40,385 nt of DNA from JAHBNG01 sp039028975 (GCA_039028975.1 JBCCHB010000149.1:1-40385), one strand, 5' to 3'. Positions 14,764 through 24,101 are shown, counted from the first letter of the stretch. Program-made: numbers and translations. Notes: generated from the letters alone by a model not told the origin.

Positions 14764-15743
14764 TATCCTAACCTTTTCTTAAATTCCTCCGTCAGCGCCG
14801 GTAACATTTCGTAGAGGTCGGCCACAACGCCATAATGTGCTCGATCAAAGATTGGTGCATCTGCATCCTTGTTGATGGCAACAATCAGTTTGCTGGTCCC
14901 CATACCGGCTAGATGTTGAATGGCCCCGCTAATGCCTGAAGCAACATACAGATCGGGACTAACCGTCTTACCTGTTTGACCAACTTGGTGTTTGTAGGGA
15001 ATGTACCCGGCATCCACAGCGGCCCGACTGGCCCCCACCGCAGCACCCAAAACCTTGGCCAAATCGGCAACCAACTCAAAGCCCTTCTCTGGATCTTGGG
15101 CCACACCCCGACCGCCAGAGACAATCTTGCTGGCATCCGTTAGGGAGATTTCACCTGTGGCCGTAGTCTGTACGTCAGTCACTTTTTCCGGAATTGAATC
15201 CTCACTAATAGAAACAGCCATGGATTCAACTGTACCGCCACTTGCCCCTGATTCAGGCATAGGATAGGAGCGAGGGCGGACGCTGGCGACCTGAATATCG
15301 CTGTTAAAGGTGACGTCAGTCTGAATGTTATTCGAATAGACAGAACGGGTTGCCACCAACTTCCCGCTCTCAACGGCCAAGGCAATTACATCAGCTGCCA
15401 GTCCAACGTTTAAGTCGAAGGCAACTGCAGCGCTCAATTCACGACCACGGATGGTGGCGCTGGTGAGCACAATGGTATTGCCGCTCGTGCTGACAGCTTC
15501 TTTTAAGATGTCGGCATAGGCGCTAAGGCGATAGTTGGCCAAGGCAGCATCGGATGCTGTCAGTACCTTATCCGCACCATTTGCCACAGCGCTTTCGGCA
15601 ATAGCATCCACACTTTCCCCAATAATCAACGCCGTTACAGACATTCCCGCATCGCCTGCTATGCCTTTGGCTGCACCCAATACCTCCCAGCAGCTTGCAA
15701 CCGCCTCACCATCTGTCTGTTCAATCCATACAAGAATGGACAT
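14763..15743 (-). CDS. etfA: Electron transfer flavoprotein alpha subunit
   Basis: EtfA pairs with EtfB to carry electrons from acyl-CoA or other dehydrogenases to the quinone pool. The 326-residue protein has the variable N-terminal domain and the conserved C-terminal FAD domain: SGGRGVAQ near 208, GASRAAVDAGYIPYKHQVGQ near 237, and the signature DLYVASGISGAIQHLAGM near 269 followed by INKDADAPIF. AGGAG lies six bases before the ATG. It is 31 bases downstream of etfB and overlaps the nitroreductase gene by one base. No acyl-CoA dehydrogenase or ETF-quinone oxidoreductase gene is present nearby, so its partners are encoded elsewhere. Confidence 0.97.
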   Translation of the reverse strand: MSILVWIEQTDGEAVASCWEVLGAAKGIAGDAGMSVTALIIGESVDAIAESAVANGADKVLTASDAALANYRLSAYADILKEAVSTSGNTIVLTSATIRGRELSAAVAFDLNVGLAADVIALAVESGKLVATRSVYSNNIQTDVTFNSDIQVASVRPRSYPMPESGASGGTVESMAVSISEDSIPEKVTDVQTTATGEISLTDASKIVSGGRGVAQDPEKGFELVADLAKVLGAAVGASRAAVDAGYIPYKHQVGQTGKTVSPDLYVASGISGAIQHLAGMGTSKLIVAINKDADAPIFDRAHYGVVADLYEMLPALTEEFKKRLG

Positions 15744-15774
15744 AGTTGTCTCCTAATCTTTTTAGTTCTTATTC

Positions 15775-16551
15775 CTAGATTACCTTCTCTGACATGAGTG
15801 CCTCAGCCAATTTGGCCGCTTTGTCGGCTACAGAGTCCCCATCGATCATTTGCACTTCCGTTTTGCGAACCTCTGGCTTACGGATATTGGTCCACGTTGT
15901 CATGCTATCTCCGGCCTGATAGCTTAGGTCACCCAGTGAGAGGGTTGGGATTTTGGCTCGATTGGCTTTACGGATGCCCATAAAGCTGGGGTAACGGGGT
16001 TCGTTGATCTCTTTGGCCACGCTGATTACCAGGGGCAAAGGGGAAGTAACTGTTTCGGTGCTACCTTCGACAAGACGTTCCACAGTGATACTGCCATCAG
16101 CAATGTCGACAATTTTAGAGACATTGACCAATAGAGGCAGCCCAAGCTTACGAGCCACACCTACAAAGACGGTCCCGCTGTTGCCATCAACGCTCTGCTT
16201 ACCCGTTAGAACAATGTCTACATCGCCTTGGTTCTGCACTGCAGCAGCCAAGGCAGCCGCTGTCTGCCAGTCATCCATCTGAGCGGTATCACCTTCCACC
16301 AGAACTGCCCCGCCAACGCCCATTGCCAATGCGTGTTTTAAGGCGTCAACTGAATCTCCACTGCCCAATGCAATGGCAGTTGTCTCACAATCGAACCGAT
16401 CAGAGAGTTGAATTGCTTCTTCTGCAGCGAATTCGTCCCAGGGGTTGATTACCGTAGTGGCAGAGATTTGTCCACTATCCACTTCATCAGCACCGATTTT
16501 AGGCAGTTCTGCCGTATCGGGTGTCTGCTTGATCAAAACGGCGACATTCAC
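15775..16551 (-). CDS. etfB: Electron transfer flavoprotein beta subunit
   Basis: The 258-residue EtfB begins VAVLIKQTPDTAELPKI and contains INPWDEFAAEEAIQL near 36, LTGKQSVDGNSGTVFVGVAR near 115 and the RYPSFMGIRKANRA block near 187, typical of the subunit. The start codon is GTG at 16551, with AGGAG ten bases upstream. It opens the etfB-etfA-nitroreductase operon. The long upstream region (16552-17236) has tandem repeats and an isolated terminator-like hairpin, described separately. From sequence alone I cannot decide whether this ETF is the ordinary or a bifurcating type. Confidence 0.97.
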   Translation of the reverse strand: MNVAVLIKQTPDTAELPKIGADEVDSGQISATTVINPWDEFAAEEAIQLSDRFDCETTAIALGSGDSVDALKHALAMGVGGAVLVEGDTAQMDDWQTAAALAAAVQNQGDVDIVLTGKQSVDGNSGTVFVGVARKLGLPLLVNVSKIVDIADGSITVERLVEGSTETVTSPLPLVISVAKEINEPRYPSFMGIRKANRAKIPTLSLGDLSYQAGDSMTTWTNIRKPEVRKTEVQMIDGDSVADKAAKLAEALMSEKVI

Positions 16552-16802
16552 GTTATCTTTTCTCCTAAGTTCTCAAAGCTCAATAGGAATCTATACAGAG
16601 CCAATTCTCTTAGCTCAACAAACTATCGAGTGATTGTATCGTTTCAGTCAATCACAAGGTCAATTTGATATTCTTCGCTTCCTGATGCTTGTTCCTTCTT
16701 GTACTCTGGCCAGGGGCCGAGTGGAACCGAAGGTATGACAGTAAGATCGACTGCCTATAAAACAGGGATGCATTAGTCTATATCATGATCAAGAGTTGCA
16801 TC

Positions 16803-16886
16803 AAATGTTCAATAGGTTAAATGTTCACAAGGTTAAATGCTATCCTAAGCGTCATTTGAAAACGACTGGTCATTTGAAAACGACTG
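16803..16886 (+). repeat. Adjacent short tandem duplications
   Basis: Two related 16-bp units (AAATGTTCAATAGGTT at 16803, AAATGTTCACAAGGTT at 16819, then a partial third) are followed by a perfect 18-bp duplication GTCATTTGAAAACGACTG (16851-16868 and 16869-16886). The latter contains a motif, TTTGAAAACGAC, that also occurs upstream of the ankyrin gene at 27912-27923. Confidence 0.9.
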
Positions 16887-16912
16887 CCATATAGAATCCT
16901 AAACCCCAATAT

Positions 16913-16939
16913 AAAAAGCGGGAACGCCATTGTTCCCGC
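16913..16939 (-). terminator. Terminator-like hairpin with no gene before it
   Basis: GCGGGAAC (16918-16925) pairs perfectly with GTTCCCGC (16932-16939). On the minus strand it is followed by TTTTT. No minus-strand gene lies between it and 17926, so it may end a small RNA starting near 17000-17100 or act as an attenuator in a long etfB leader. Confidence 0.6.
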
Positions 16940-17236
16940 CCAGAGACGAAAGGCACGATTGCAAGTTATCCTCTTTGCAAGCTACAATGAAAACAAAATG
17001 CAATTGCCTATCAGTTTCAAAATCAGTGTAACATAGTGTACAATCCGTGACCAAATCTCAATCACGAATCAGATAGCGGCCGGAACAGATTCATGAACTT
17101 TCGTCCTTATGAACACTCTGGAAGCTAAGGGATGACGATCAGATACCTCGTTGATATCAGGTGTCAGCCGCTTGGGGAGTGACAGCTATCACTCTTAACT
17201 TGTTTAATCGTTACGTCTAAATTTGGAACCCACTAT

Positions 17237-17926
17237 ATGCTTCGGTACTGGCTATTTGTCGTCTTAACTTTACTGGTAACCGGCGTTGTTGGTTATGCAA
17301 CGTTTGCAACAAGCCGACTCTTGCGGAGCTGGAAACCGACGCAGAACCCTCTACTGCTGCTGTCGGAGAATGGCATTCGCTTGGTTCTGCTATTGGCCTT
17401 CATTCTCTTTGGGTTCCTAAGTAGTCTACCGCAAGTAAAGCTAGGCTGGGTATGGGACGACCTACTTTATGAGAGCGCAGTGGGTATAACGTGGGGAGTC
17501 GCCATTGCACTCTTCTTCTTTGGTGCGACCAAGTGGTTGGTTCAGCAGGGTGTTGGTGGGCGCATTTACTCGACTGTCATCATCGAGGCGATTCTCCCTC
17601 GTTCATTCAAGGAAGCGTTACTTGTTGCAGTGGCCATGATTCCAGCCGTCGTTAGCGAAGAGCTGCTCTTTCGTAGCTTGCTTCTCGGTGGGTTCAGCCC
17701 CCTTGCCCCGCCCTTGCTTCTACTTGTGGTGAGCAGCATTGTCTTTGGTTTACTACATTCATCCCAAGGCATCTGGGGCATGGTCGGTGCAAGCGTAGGA
17801 GGATTTCTATTTGGCATTCTATTTCTGTGGAGAGGAACAATCGTGACGCCGGTAATCGCGCATTATGTGGCGAATATGTTACAGATTTGTATTGCGGTGT
17901 GGTGGTTTGAGCCAGAAAAAGGTTGA
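17237..17926 (+). CDS. CPBP-family intramembrane metalloprotease
   Basis: The 229-residue integral membrane protein belongs to the CAAX/Abi protease group. It has six or so hydrophobic segments. The family motifs are all present: EExxxR at Glu141, Glu142 and Arg146 (SEELLFRSLLLG), FGLLHSSQG with His174, and the third motif VIAHYVANM with His209. Metal-dependent cleavage within the membrane is therefore plausible, and the substrate is unknown. Its left neighbour is divergent. Its right neighbour, a glycosyltransferase, is convergent with only about 85 bases between them. No strong ribosome binding site precedes the ATG. Confidence 0.92.
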   Translation: MLRYWLFVVLTLLVTGVVGYATFATSRLLRSWKPTQNPLLLLSENGIRLVLLLAFILFGFLSSLPQVKLGWVWDDLLYESAVGITWGVAIALFFFGATKWLVQQGVGGRIYSTVIIEAILPRSFKEALLVAVAMIPAVVSEELLFRSLLLGGFSPLAPPLLLLVVSSIVFGLLHSSQGIWGMVGASVGGFLFGILFLWRGTIVTPVIAHYVANMLQICIAVWWFEPEKG

Positions 17927-18011
17927 GAGGATGCCTTCAATCCATCAAAGAGCTTGCTACCTTCACCCAATTGATATCTGGTAGATCATGATGCACAGAA
18001 CTTCGGGCAGT

Positions 18012-18809
18012 CTACTCATCAACCAAGGTGGGCATATTGACAGACACGCTGGGTAAGCGTTCATACAACCCAGTCATCATATGCCAGCGAATCTTGAAGG
18101 TTTGCAGGAGTGAGTCTACGTAGTCTAATAAGGAGTGAACGTTGGTACGGGGATCGTCGATCCAGTAAGCAGGCACAATGCCTATCGAATAGTCATATCG
18201 ACGGGCCAAAGCCAGCACTTCTACATCAAACATCCAGCGCTCATTCTGGATCAGAGGGAAGATTTTTAGGGCTGCTTCTCGGGAAAATAGCTTGAAGCCG
18301 CATTGGGTATCCCAAATTCCAGGGACAGCAATGAATTGAATGATTAGGTTCCCAATATTTCCCAGGAGTCTCTTATGAAACGGTTGAGGTATGGCCTGGC
18401 AGGCACCGGCCACGTCTTTTGAATCCCGAGAACAGATAACAATATCTTTGCCACTGCGGATGAGCAGTTCCATCTGGTCAAAGTGAGAGATATCAGTCGA
18501 GTTATCAGCATCGGTAAAGAGGCAATAGGAGCCGTTTGCGGCCAACATCCCTTCGCGAACTGTGTAACCCTTGCCACGATTTTCTTTGCGATCAATCCAG
18601 CGAATCTCCCCTTCTTTGTCCTTGGCAAAGTCCAGAACCTGACCAATCGTATTGTCAGTTGCACCATCAATGACGATCAATAGTTCCCACGAAAAAGTCT
18701 TTAGCGCCAGGTATTTATAAATGGCATTTAATGTTTTAGCAATACGTTTTTCTTCGTTGTATGCGGGAACGATCACGCTCAAAAATGGTCGTTCATCGGA
18801 TTTGAACAT
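18012..18809 (-). CDS. Family 2 glycosyltransferase, dolichyl-phosphate-sugar synthase type
   Basis: From the ATG at 18809 the protein has 265 residues and starts just before the GT-A fold (LSVIVPAYNEEKRI). It contains the nucleotide-sugar residues VIDGATDNT and the metal-binding DxD region LFTDADNSTDI near 106. The TQCGFKLF and ERWMFDVEVLALARRY stretches are typical of polyprenyl-phosphate glucose/mannose synthases. It should transfer a sugar to a lipid carrier at the inner face of the membrane. The open frame extends 69 codons further upstream, to 19016, but that part shows no recognisable pattern or binding site, so I leave it out. It follows the PBP-surE-PH genes on the same strand and may share their transcript. 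Confidence 0.88.
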   Translation of the reverse strand: MFKSDERPFLSVIVPAYNEEKRIAKTLNAIYKYLALKTFSWELLIVIDGATDNTIGQVLDFAKDKEGEIRWIDRKENRGKGYTVREGMLAANGSYCLFTDADNSTDISHFDQMELLIRSGKDIVICSRDSKDVAGACQAIPQPFHKRLLGNIGNLIIQFIAVPGIWDTQCGFKLFSREAALKIFPLIQNERWMFDVEVLALARRYDYSIGIVPAYWIDDPRTNVHSLLDYVDSLLQTFKIRWHMMTGLYERLPSVSVNMPTLVDE

Positions 18810-19038
18810 AGAGTCAGAGTCGCTTCTTGGATATAGACAGATAAGGTTATACTTAGCTTGGTTAATAGTGCTTGGATTAGGCTGAGAGCTGTAGAAACAT
18901 ACGGTCTGAAAGTCGACCGCGGGATACTGCCCCGGAAAAGCCTTGCCCCGGCTTTTAGGAATCAAGATCAGATAACCCAAAACTTCAGCCCTGCCATACA
19001 GAACTTTGCTGGCCATCTATATAGATTGCGGTTCGTGT

Positions 19039-19941
19039 CTAGGGCATGAGTGCAATCAGTGCCAGTAAGGAGACAGCTTGGACAATTACCGCTCCACCCC
19101 ACAACATATAAGCACCAACCATCTGATCCCGAGAAGCCATCCAGCCACCCCAGATACCGTTAATCATCCAAGACATTAGCCCAATGGTGGGGAGTAGAAA
19201 GAGCCATGCTTTATTCCGAATCATTTCGGGTAACCCTTCAGCATTGTAACGCATAACTAGATCTCCAGGTAAATTGGGGAAGCGAATCATTAATGTGCCA
19301 AAGAGAATAATAACACCCACAATACCAATAAATAAGAGGCTAACGCTCACAATGTCTAATTCAGCCAATGCATGCCATCCACGTTGAATCAACGAATCGG
19401 GCCGTTGAACGTCTGACACGTCAATTGCAGGCCCTAAAGCATAACGTTCCTGTACAATTTCGATAAACCGCTCACCCTCTTCAGGGGAAAGCGCAATCAC
19501 AGACTCCTCAAGCTCCAGCAAAATACATTCATTCAGCGGACGTGTTGCATAGAGGCGCAATGCCTTCATGCTGAGTGTTTGACCATTCCGCAGATGAGAT
19601 GCCGGCCAGTGCCATAGAGTAGGTTGGCCCAAATCTGTAACCTTACCGTAAATGATCCGTTCAATCCGGTAAAGGGGTATCGCTTGGCGGATGCCGGCCC
19701 AGGATATGGTTACCGCGTTGCGATCTACCCAATATTCCAAGCTAAAAAGGCTCCAGGTCCGGTAAATTAGATGAATCAGCAAGGGAAGTGTCCCTAGCAG
19801 TAGCACGCTTAAGACGAACTTTGTCCAGTCAATTGGCCGCAGCAGCAAAATAAGTAGTAGCAGCAGATCAAAGAGCCCAATGGCTAAACAGAAAAAGAGT
19901 CCAGCCCAACGGGAATTTGCCGGTATTGCCCGAAAAACCAT
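19039..19941 (-). CDS. Membrane protein with bacterial PH domain
   Basis: This 300-residue protein starts with two membrane segments (about 14-34 and 40-60). A bacterial PH-like domain follows, from LEYWVDRNAVTISWAGIRQAIPLYRIERI at about 73 onward, to FIEIVQERYAL. Two or three further membrane segments are in the last 120 residues, with MRYNAEGLPEMIRNKAW in the loop, similar to DUF1648-type proteins. The stop codon of surE directly abuts its ATG, so it is translated from the same message. The function is unknown. Scaffolding or lipid sensing at the membrane would be typical of the domain. Confidence 0.8.
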   Translation of the reverse strand: MVFRAIPANSRWAGLFFCLAIGLFDLLLLLILLLRPIDWTKFVLSVLLLGTLPLLIHLIYRTWSLFSLEYWVDRNAVTISWAGIRQAIPLYRIERIIYGKVTDLGQPTLWHWPASHLRNGQTLSMKALRLYATRPLNECILLELEESVIALSPEEGERFIEIVQERYALGPAIDVSDVQRPDSLIQRGWHALAELDIVSVSLLFIGIVGVIILFGTLMIRFPNLPGDLVMRYNAEGLPEMIRNKAWLFLLPTIGLMSWMINGIWGGWMASRDQMVGAYMLWGGAVIVQAVSLLALIALMP

Positions 19942-20724
19942 CTATCTTGCTTCCCAATCCCACTGGGTAAGCTGCTCCAATTCAGCGTAACCAGTTGGAT
20001 CAATTGTCAGAGGTGTTACGCTGACATAGCCGCTCGCCACAGCGCCCACATCTGTCTCTTCAATATGTTCATCAATCGGCCCGTTGCCAGCAGGCCAATA
20101 ATAGTTTCGGCCAAAAGGATCCTCTCGCTCTATGGCATGAAGGGTATAATTTCGGCTTCCCATACGGGTCAGGCGAATACCCTTGTATTGGTCATAGAGC
20201 AACCCTGGTGTATTGATATTGACCAATGTCTTATCCGGCAGGCCATTCACGAGGACCTTTTGACAGACTTCAGAGGCAATCTGAGCAGTGCTTTGCCAGA
20301 TGTCTTCTAATCTATCCCCAGCTAAAGTTGGGTAGATTGTACTGACTGCAACCGCTGGCAAGCGTTGGATTACGGCTTCTCGGGCGCAGGCAACAGTTCC
20401 GCTGTAGTGAGTGTCGACGCCCATGTTGTGGCCAGCATTAATGCCGCTAACCACCAGATCAGGACGAGAATCTACCACGGTGCTCAAACCAATTCGTACA
20501 CTGTCAGCAGGTGTTCCTGAACAGGCGAATCCTACCGTCCCATCGCCCAGTACGGCCTCATGAATTCGCAGGGGTTTATGCATGGTAATCTTATGGCTTA
20601 CCGCACTCTGATTCCGCTCTGGGGCCACAACAGTTACATCAGCAATTTTCTCTAGCGCTTGCTTGAGGAAAAATAGACCTCTGGCGTATACTCCATCATC
20701 ATTTGTCAACAGAATCGAAGGCAT
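19942..20724 (-). CDS. surE: 5'-nucleotidase SurE
   Basis: SurE removes phosphate from nucleoside monophosphates and is linked to stress and stationary-phase survival. The 260-residue protein shows the metal-binding start ILLTNDDGVYARG (Asp9, Asp10), APERNQSAVSHKITMHKPLR with the active-site Ser/Asn region near 37-50, GTPADSVRIGL near 84, and VSGINAGHNMGVDTHYSGTVACAREA near 105. The length is normal. It lies 29 bases after the PBP gene and abuts the PH-domain gene. In many bacteria surE neighbours pcm, which is absent here. Confidence 0.97.
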   Translation of the reverse strand: MPSILLTNDDGVYARGLFFLKQALEKIADVTVVAPERNQSAVSHKITMHKPLRIHEAVLGDGTVGFACSGTPADSVRIGLSTVVDSRPDLVVSGINAGHNMGVDTHYSGTVACAREAVIQRLPAVAVSTIYPTLAGDRLEDIWQSTAQIASEVCQKVLVNGLPDKTLVNINTPGLLYDQYKGIRLTRMGSRNYTLHAIEREDPFGRNYYWPAGNGPIDEHIEETDVGAVASGYVSVTPLTIDPTGYAELEQLTQWDWEAR

Positions 20725-20753
20725 AAATTATACTCTTGGTTGTCATGGGATAA

Positions 20754-23700
20754 TTATTCATCGGGTTGGCGCCGGCGGACATAGACGGTTACTTCATCAC
20801 TTTCCGTTGCATTGTTGGCCCTATCAAAGACCTTGACGCGGATGCGGTGCCGCTCAAAATAGACCCCGGCACTGGTCCGAATTGCGGCAAAACCATCACC
20901 TAAGGGGCGCAGCCGTCCAGGTGTAACATAGTCATCTTCACTGGCAAAGCCGACAAAATTCTCTGTACCGGCCACCTCAATATCAACAATGTCACGCATC
21001 TGAATTGTCCAGCGAACATTGTACGGTGCGACTGTACTTGTCACAAATGTTGAACCGTCTATGGAAAATTCAACCCGGGCAATGGCCCATCTATCATTGG
21101 GCAATACGTTGATGTTGATCTGCTCATCATCTTCGGCTACGTAGACTTGGTTTGGCTTTGGCTCGCTCACGACTACGGTCGGAGCCGTATTATCTAACGT
21201 GAAAGTAGACCGAATTTCTCGACCGCCGTCGCGGTTAACCTGTAGCCGTAAGGTATAGACACCCTCCTCAAAGCCGCTGGTGTCCCATCGTTCTAATACG
21301 TTATTGTCAATATCACCACCATGTTCAGGACCAATTTGCGTCCACTCTTGAGGATCGTCGCCCCGGCCAAATTCAACCCGATAGGATCCCCCTTTGGCAT
21401 TGCCGAGAATTTCAATGATGCCACCGGCATAACCGCCGGGCGGAGGTGAAAGAATGGCGACATCTGGATCAGCATCAATGGTACGCAGGGTGCTCACTTC
21501 GGTTGGGGGCTGCGCAATCCCACTTTCGCGTACCCAATCTGCCGCTTCCTGGGGCAATATCTCATAGACGCGGATTTCTCGGCGCTCCGGTGGCGTGCCT
21601 GGGCCAGCCAATTGGCCTGTCTCCAAGTCAATATCAAAAGGTTGCCAAATATCGTCTGACAGGGTTGGCTCGGTGCCAGCCACAAAAGTCTCATAGCGCT
21701 GTCGGCTACCTGGGCAGAACTCGGTAGGCAATAAGCCGCTCGGCGTACATATTGCTCTAGTCGTCAATGATGGTGGTCTTTCATACCAAAGATCTGGCTC
21801 GCCATCATGGTATTTGGCCATCACACCATTCCAAATGGGCGCAGCACCAGAGAGGCCCGTTACATTCTTCATCGACTCATTATCGGTATTTCCTACCCAG
21901 ACGCCAACGGTCAATTGGGGCGTAAAACCCATGGTCCAATTATCTTTAAAACCGTTGGTCGTCCCTGTCTTGGCAGCCACCCGCCGCTCAGGTAAGGTAA
22001 GTGCAGTGTTGGCACCAAAAGCAGGTGAGCGCGCCACATCGTCACTCATGATGTCGGCCATCAAATACGCAACCTCTGTACTGATCACCCGCTCAGCCAA
22101 AGGTTGGTCATACCGTCTAATCACTTCGCCACCGCTATCCAGTACTAGTTTGACTGAGACTGGATCCAAGGTGCGAAAGCCGGTGCGCAGCTCTTCTGCA
22201 GGAATGGGCTGACCAATCATCACGCCATTATTTCCCAATACGCTGTAGGCATAGGTATGATTGAGCAGCGTAACCTCACCACCACCGAGTACCAAATTCA
22301 GCCCATAGTAGTTAAGTCCCCGGTCCAAACCATTGATGCCCATCCGATGAGCGGTCCGAAGAGCATTCGCTACCCCAACCTGCTGCATAATCCGAATGGC
22401 AGGGATGTTGTAGGATCGGGCTAGCGCATTACGCAATGAAGCTGGTCCATGATATTGGCGGTCATAGTTCTCAGGTCGGTAATAGGTTCCATCCGCTTGA
22501 GGAAACGCTGTGGCCACATCCATGATCATTGTTCCAGCCGTCATCCCCTGCTGAAGCGCGGTGAGGTACACATAGGGTTTAAAGCTGGATCCTGGCTGAC
22601 GCTGGGACGTAGCCACATTGACTTGCCCATCGATCTCTTCATTGTTATAGTCCAACGAGCCGACCATGGCCAGAATCTCACCTGTATCATTCTTAACCGC
22701 AACAACGGCGGCATTTGAAGCATTCTTACCCTGGACAGTTAGTTCGGCGACTTGCTCGCGGGCCACTTGTTCGGCATGTCGTTGTAGATCAACGTCCAAT
22801 GTTGTGTAGATTTCCAGACCTTTGCGCCAGATGAAGTAAGGGTCATCGACTGTATTAAACTCTCGTTGAATCTGATCGAGGACATAGAGAGCGAAGTGAG
22901 GAGCGGTCAGAATATCAAACCGTTCGGCCACCGACCTACGCAACTCAAGTGGCTGGGCATAAGCAGCATTGGCTTCATCCAACGTAATGAATTCTGCTTC
23001 CACCATTGCCAACAAAGTTAGGCGCTGACGATTCTTGGCAAATTCGGGATTGTTGATGGGATTGAGTGCAGGAAATTGGGGGATGGGGGCAAGCATGGCG
23101 GCTTCTGCTAAGTTCAAGTCCGTGCTGCTCTTGCCAAAATAGACTTGACTGGCTGCTTCGATGCCGTTGGCTAGGTTGCCATAAAAGTTATAGTTGAGAT
23201 ACCACTCCAAGATTTTCTCTTTTGGATATCGTCTGGTTACTTCAGTTGCTAGAATCACTTCTTTGATCTTGCGAGCATAGCTCTGCTCGGCCCGTTCCTC
23301 GGGCGAGATGACAATATTCTTGATCAGCTGCTGGGTGATGGATGAACCACCTTGTACCGAACCACCTTGGAGATTAGAGACAAAAGCACGAAGTAGGCCG
23401 CGCACGTTAACGCCTGGGTTTTCATAAAAGCTACGATCTTCCAAGGCTATGGCGGCTTTGGGTACCCATCCAGACATACGCTCCAGCGGAATAAAGCGTC
23501 GATCACCCCGCTGAGCATCCACACTTTCATAGAGGAGATGGTTTCCTGTACGGTCATAAATGCGAACAGTCTGAAACTCTTCTTGTTCAAACTCGATGGC
23601 ACTGGCATCTGGCAATTGTTCTGCATAGGAGCCATAGATGTTGAGGGCCGTACTAAACCCCGCCCATGTAATAAGGCCAATGACTACAAAGGTTCCAAGT

Positions 23701-23816
23701 GCAAGAAATAGACAGCCTTGCGTGAGCCATAAAAAGGGGCGTATCCGATCGGTCTTTGTACGCAAACGTCTGCGTCGCGCCATGAGCACGTGATCATGTC
23801 GGTCAAGTTTCTTCAT
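20754..23816 (-). CDS. Class A penicillin-binding protein (PBP1 type)
   Basis: This 1020-residue enzyme polymerises glycan strands and cross-links peptidoglycan outside the membrane. A basic cytoplasmic tail (RRRRLRTK) and one membrane helix (about 28-56) are followed by the GT51 transglycosylase domain, with catalytic Glu126 in LEDRSFYENPG and the GGSSITQQLIKN motif. The transpeptidase domain has Ser410 in GSSFKPY, SYN at 468-470 and KTGT at 616-619. All catalytic motifs are intact. About 270 residues beyond the transpeptidase form two Ig-like modules (about 780-1010), an extension that makes the protein longer than typical PBP1a. It heads the surE, PH-domain and glycosyltransferase series. 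No good ribosome binding site is visible, and Met12 is an alternative start. Confidence 0.96.
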   Translation of the reverse strand: MKKLDRHDHVLMARRRRLRTKTDRIRPFLWLTQGCLFLALGTFVVIGLITWAGFSTALNIYGSYAEQLPDASAIEFEQEEFQTVRIYDRTGNHLLYESVDAQRGDRRFIPLERMSGWVPKAAIALEDRSFYENPGVNVRGLLRAFVSNLQGGSVQGGSSITQQLIKNIVISPEERAEQSYARKIKEVILATEVTRRYPKEKILEWYLNYNFYGNLANGIEAASQVYFGKSSTDLNLAEAAMLAPIPQFPALNPINNPEFAKNRQRLTLLAMVEAEFITLDEANAAYAQPLELRRSVAERFDILTAPHFALYVLDQIQREFNTVDDPYFIWRKGLEIYTTLDVDLQRHAEQVAREQVAELTVQGKNASNAAVVAVKNDTGEILAMVGSLDYNNEEIDGQVNVATSQRQPGSSFKPYVYLTALQQGMTAGTMIMDVATAFPQADGTYYRPENYDRQYHGPASLRNALARSYNIPAIRIMQQVGVANALRTAHRMGINGLDRGLNYYGLNLVLGGGEVTLLNHTYAYSVLGNNGVMIGQPIPAEELRTGFRTLDPVSVKLVLDSGGEVIRRYDQPLAERVISTEVAYLMADIMSDDVARSPAFGANTALTLPERRVAAKTGTTNGFKDNWTMGFTPQLTVGVWVGNTDNESMKNVTGLSGAAPIWNGVMAKYHDGEPDLWYERPPSLTTRAICTPSGLLPTEFCPGSRQRYETFVAGTEPTLSDDIWQPFDIDLETGQLAGPGTPPERREIRVYEILPQEAADWVRESGIAQPPTEVSTLRTIDADPDVAILSPPPGGYAGGIIEILGNAKGGSYRVEFGRGDDPQEWTQIGPEHGGDIDNNVLERWDTSGFEEGVYTLRLQVNRDGGREIRSTFTLDNTAPTVVVSEPKPNQVYVAEDDEQININVLPNDRWAIARVEFSIDGSTFVTSTVAPYNVRWTIQMRDIVDIEVAGTENFVGFASEDDYVTPGRLRPLGDGFAAIRTSAGVYFERHRIRVKVFDRANNATESDEVTVYVRRRQPDE

Positions 23817-23849
23817 ATTTCTAAAGTAGGATTACAACATTTTCGGGTC

Positions 23850-23931
23850 GTATAACGATGGTTGTGTAAAAGGCAAAATAGAGTCCATGTCCGCTCAGAG
23901 CACCTAGGATTTTACACAGAATTCGTTATAC
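23850..23931. repeat. Inverted repeat upstream of PBP gene
   Basis: The arms at 23850-23871 and 23910-23931 are inverted: GTATAACGA outside and TGTGTAAAA inside match exactly, with four mismatches between, 18 of 22 in all. The loop is 38 bases. It lies just upstream of the PBP gene and could be an operator, a leader hairpin or a small mobile-element remnant. Confidence 0.7.
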
Positions 23932-23973
23932 CATCCATTTTCGACGTAACGCGTTCATAGGTAATGGTTGCCT

Positions 23974-24016
23974 AAAAAAAGGATGGAGCATCGCAATGTT
24001 CACGATCCTCCATCCT
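23974..24016 (-). terminator. Intrinsic terminator of pdxS
   Basis: AGGATGGAGCATCG (23980-23993) pairs with CGATCCTCCATCCT (24003-24016) with a single mismatch. On the minus strand the stem is followed by seven T. It lies 85 bases after the pdxS stop codon and separates it from the PBP operon. Confidence 0.9.
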
Positions 24017-24101
24017 GTCATCATATCATTATGCCGTTGTAGAGACCAAACTTGGCGTAGTGGCTGGTATCTTATACTCACCAGCCGCTACCAGCCACTC
24101 A

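Larger units (their letters stand above)
16552..17236. other. Divergent intergenic region with repeats and hairpin
   Basis: This 685-bp gap separates etfB from the CPBP protease gene. It holds 16-bp and 18-bp tandem duplications (16803-16886), a strong minus-strand terminator-like hairpin (16918-16939) and no supported open frame. Promoters for both flanking genes must lie here, but I could not place them convincingly. Confidence 0.6.

Noticed and set aside
18810..19016. 69-residue N-terminal extension of the glycosyltransferase
   Set aside because: Its composition is unlike the rest and there is no binding site. The GT-A fold begins right after the ATG at 18809.
21814..22212. 132-codon plus-strand frame opposite the PBP gene
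   Set aside because: It lies wholly within a strongly conserved coding region on the other strand and has no start signals.
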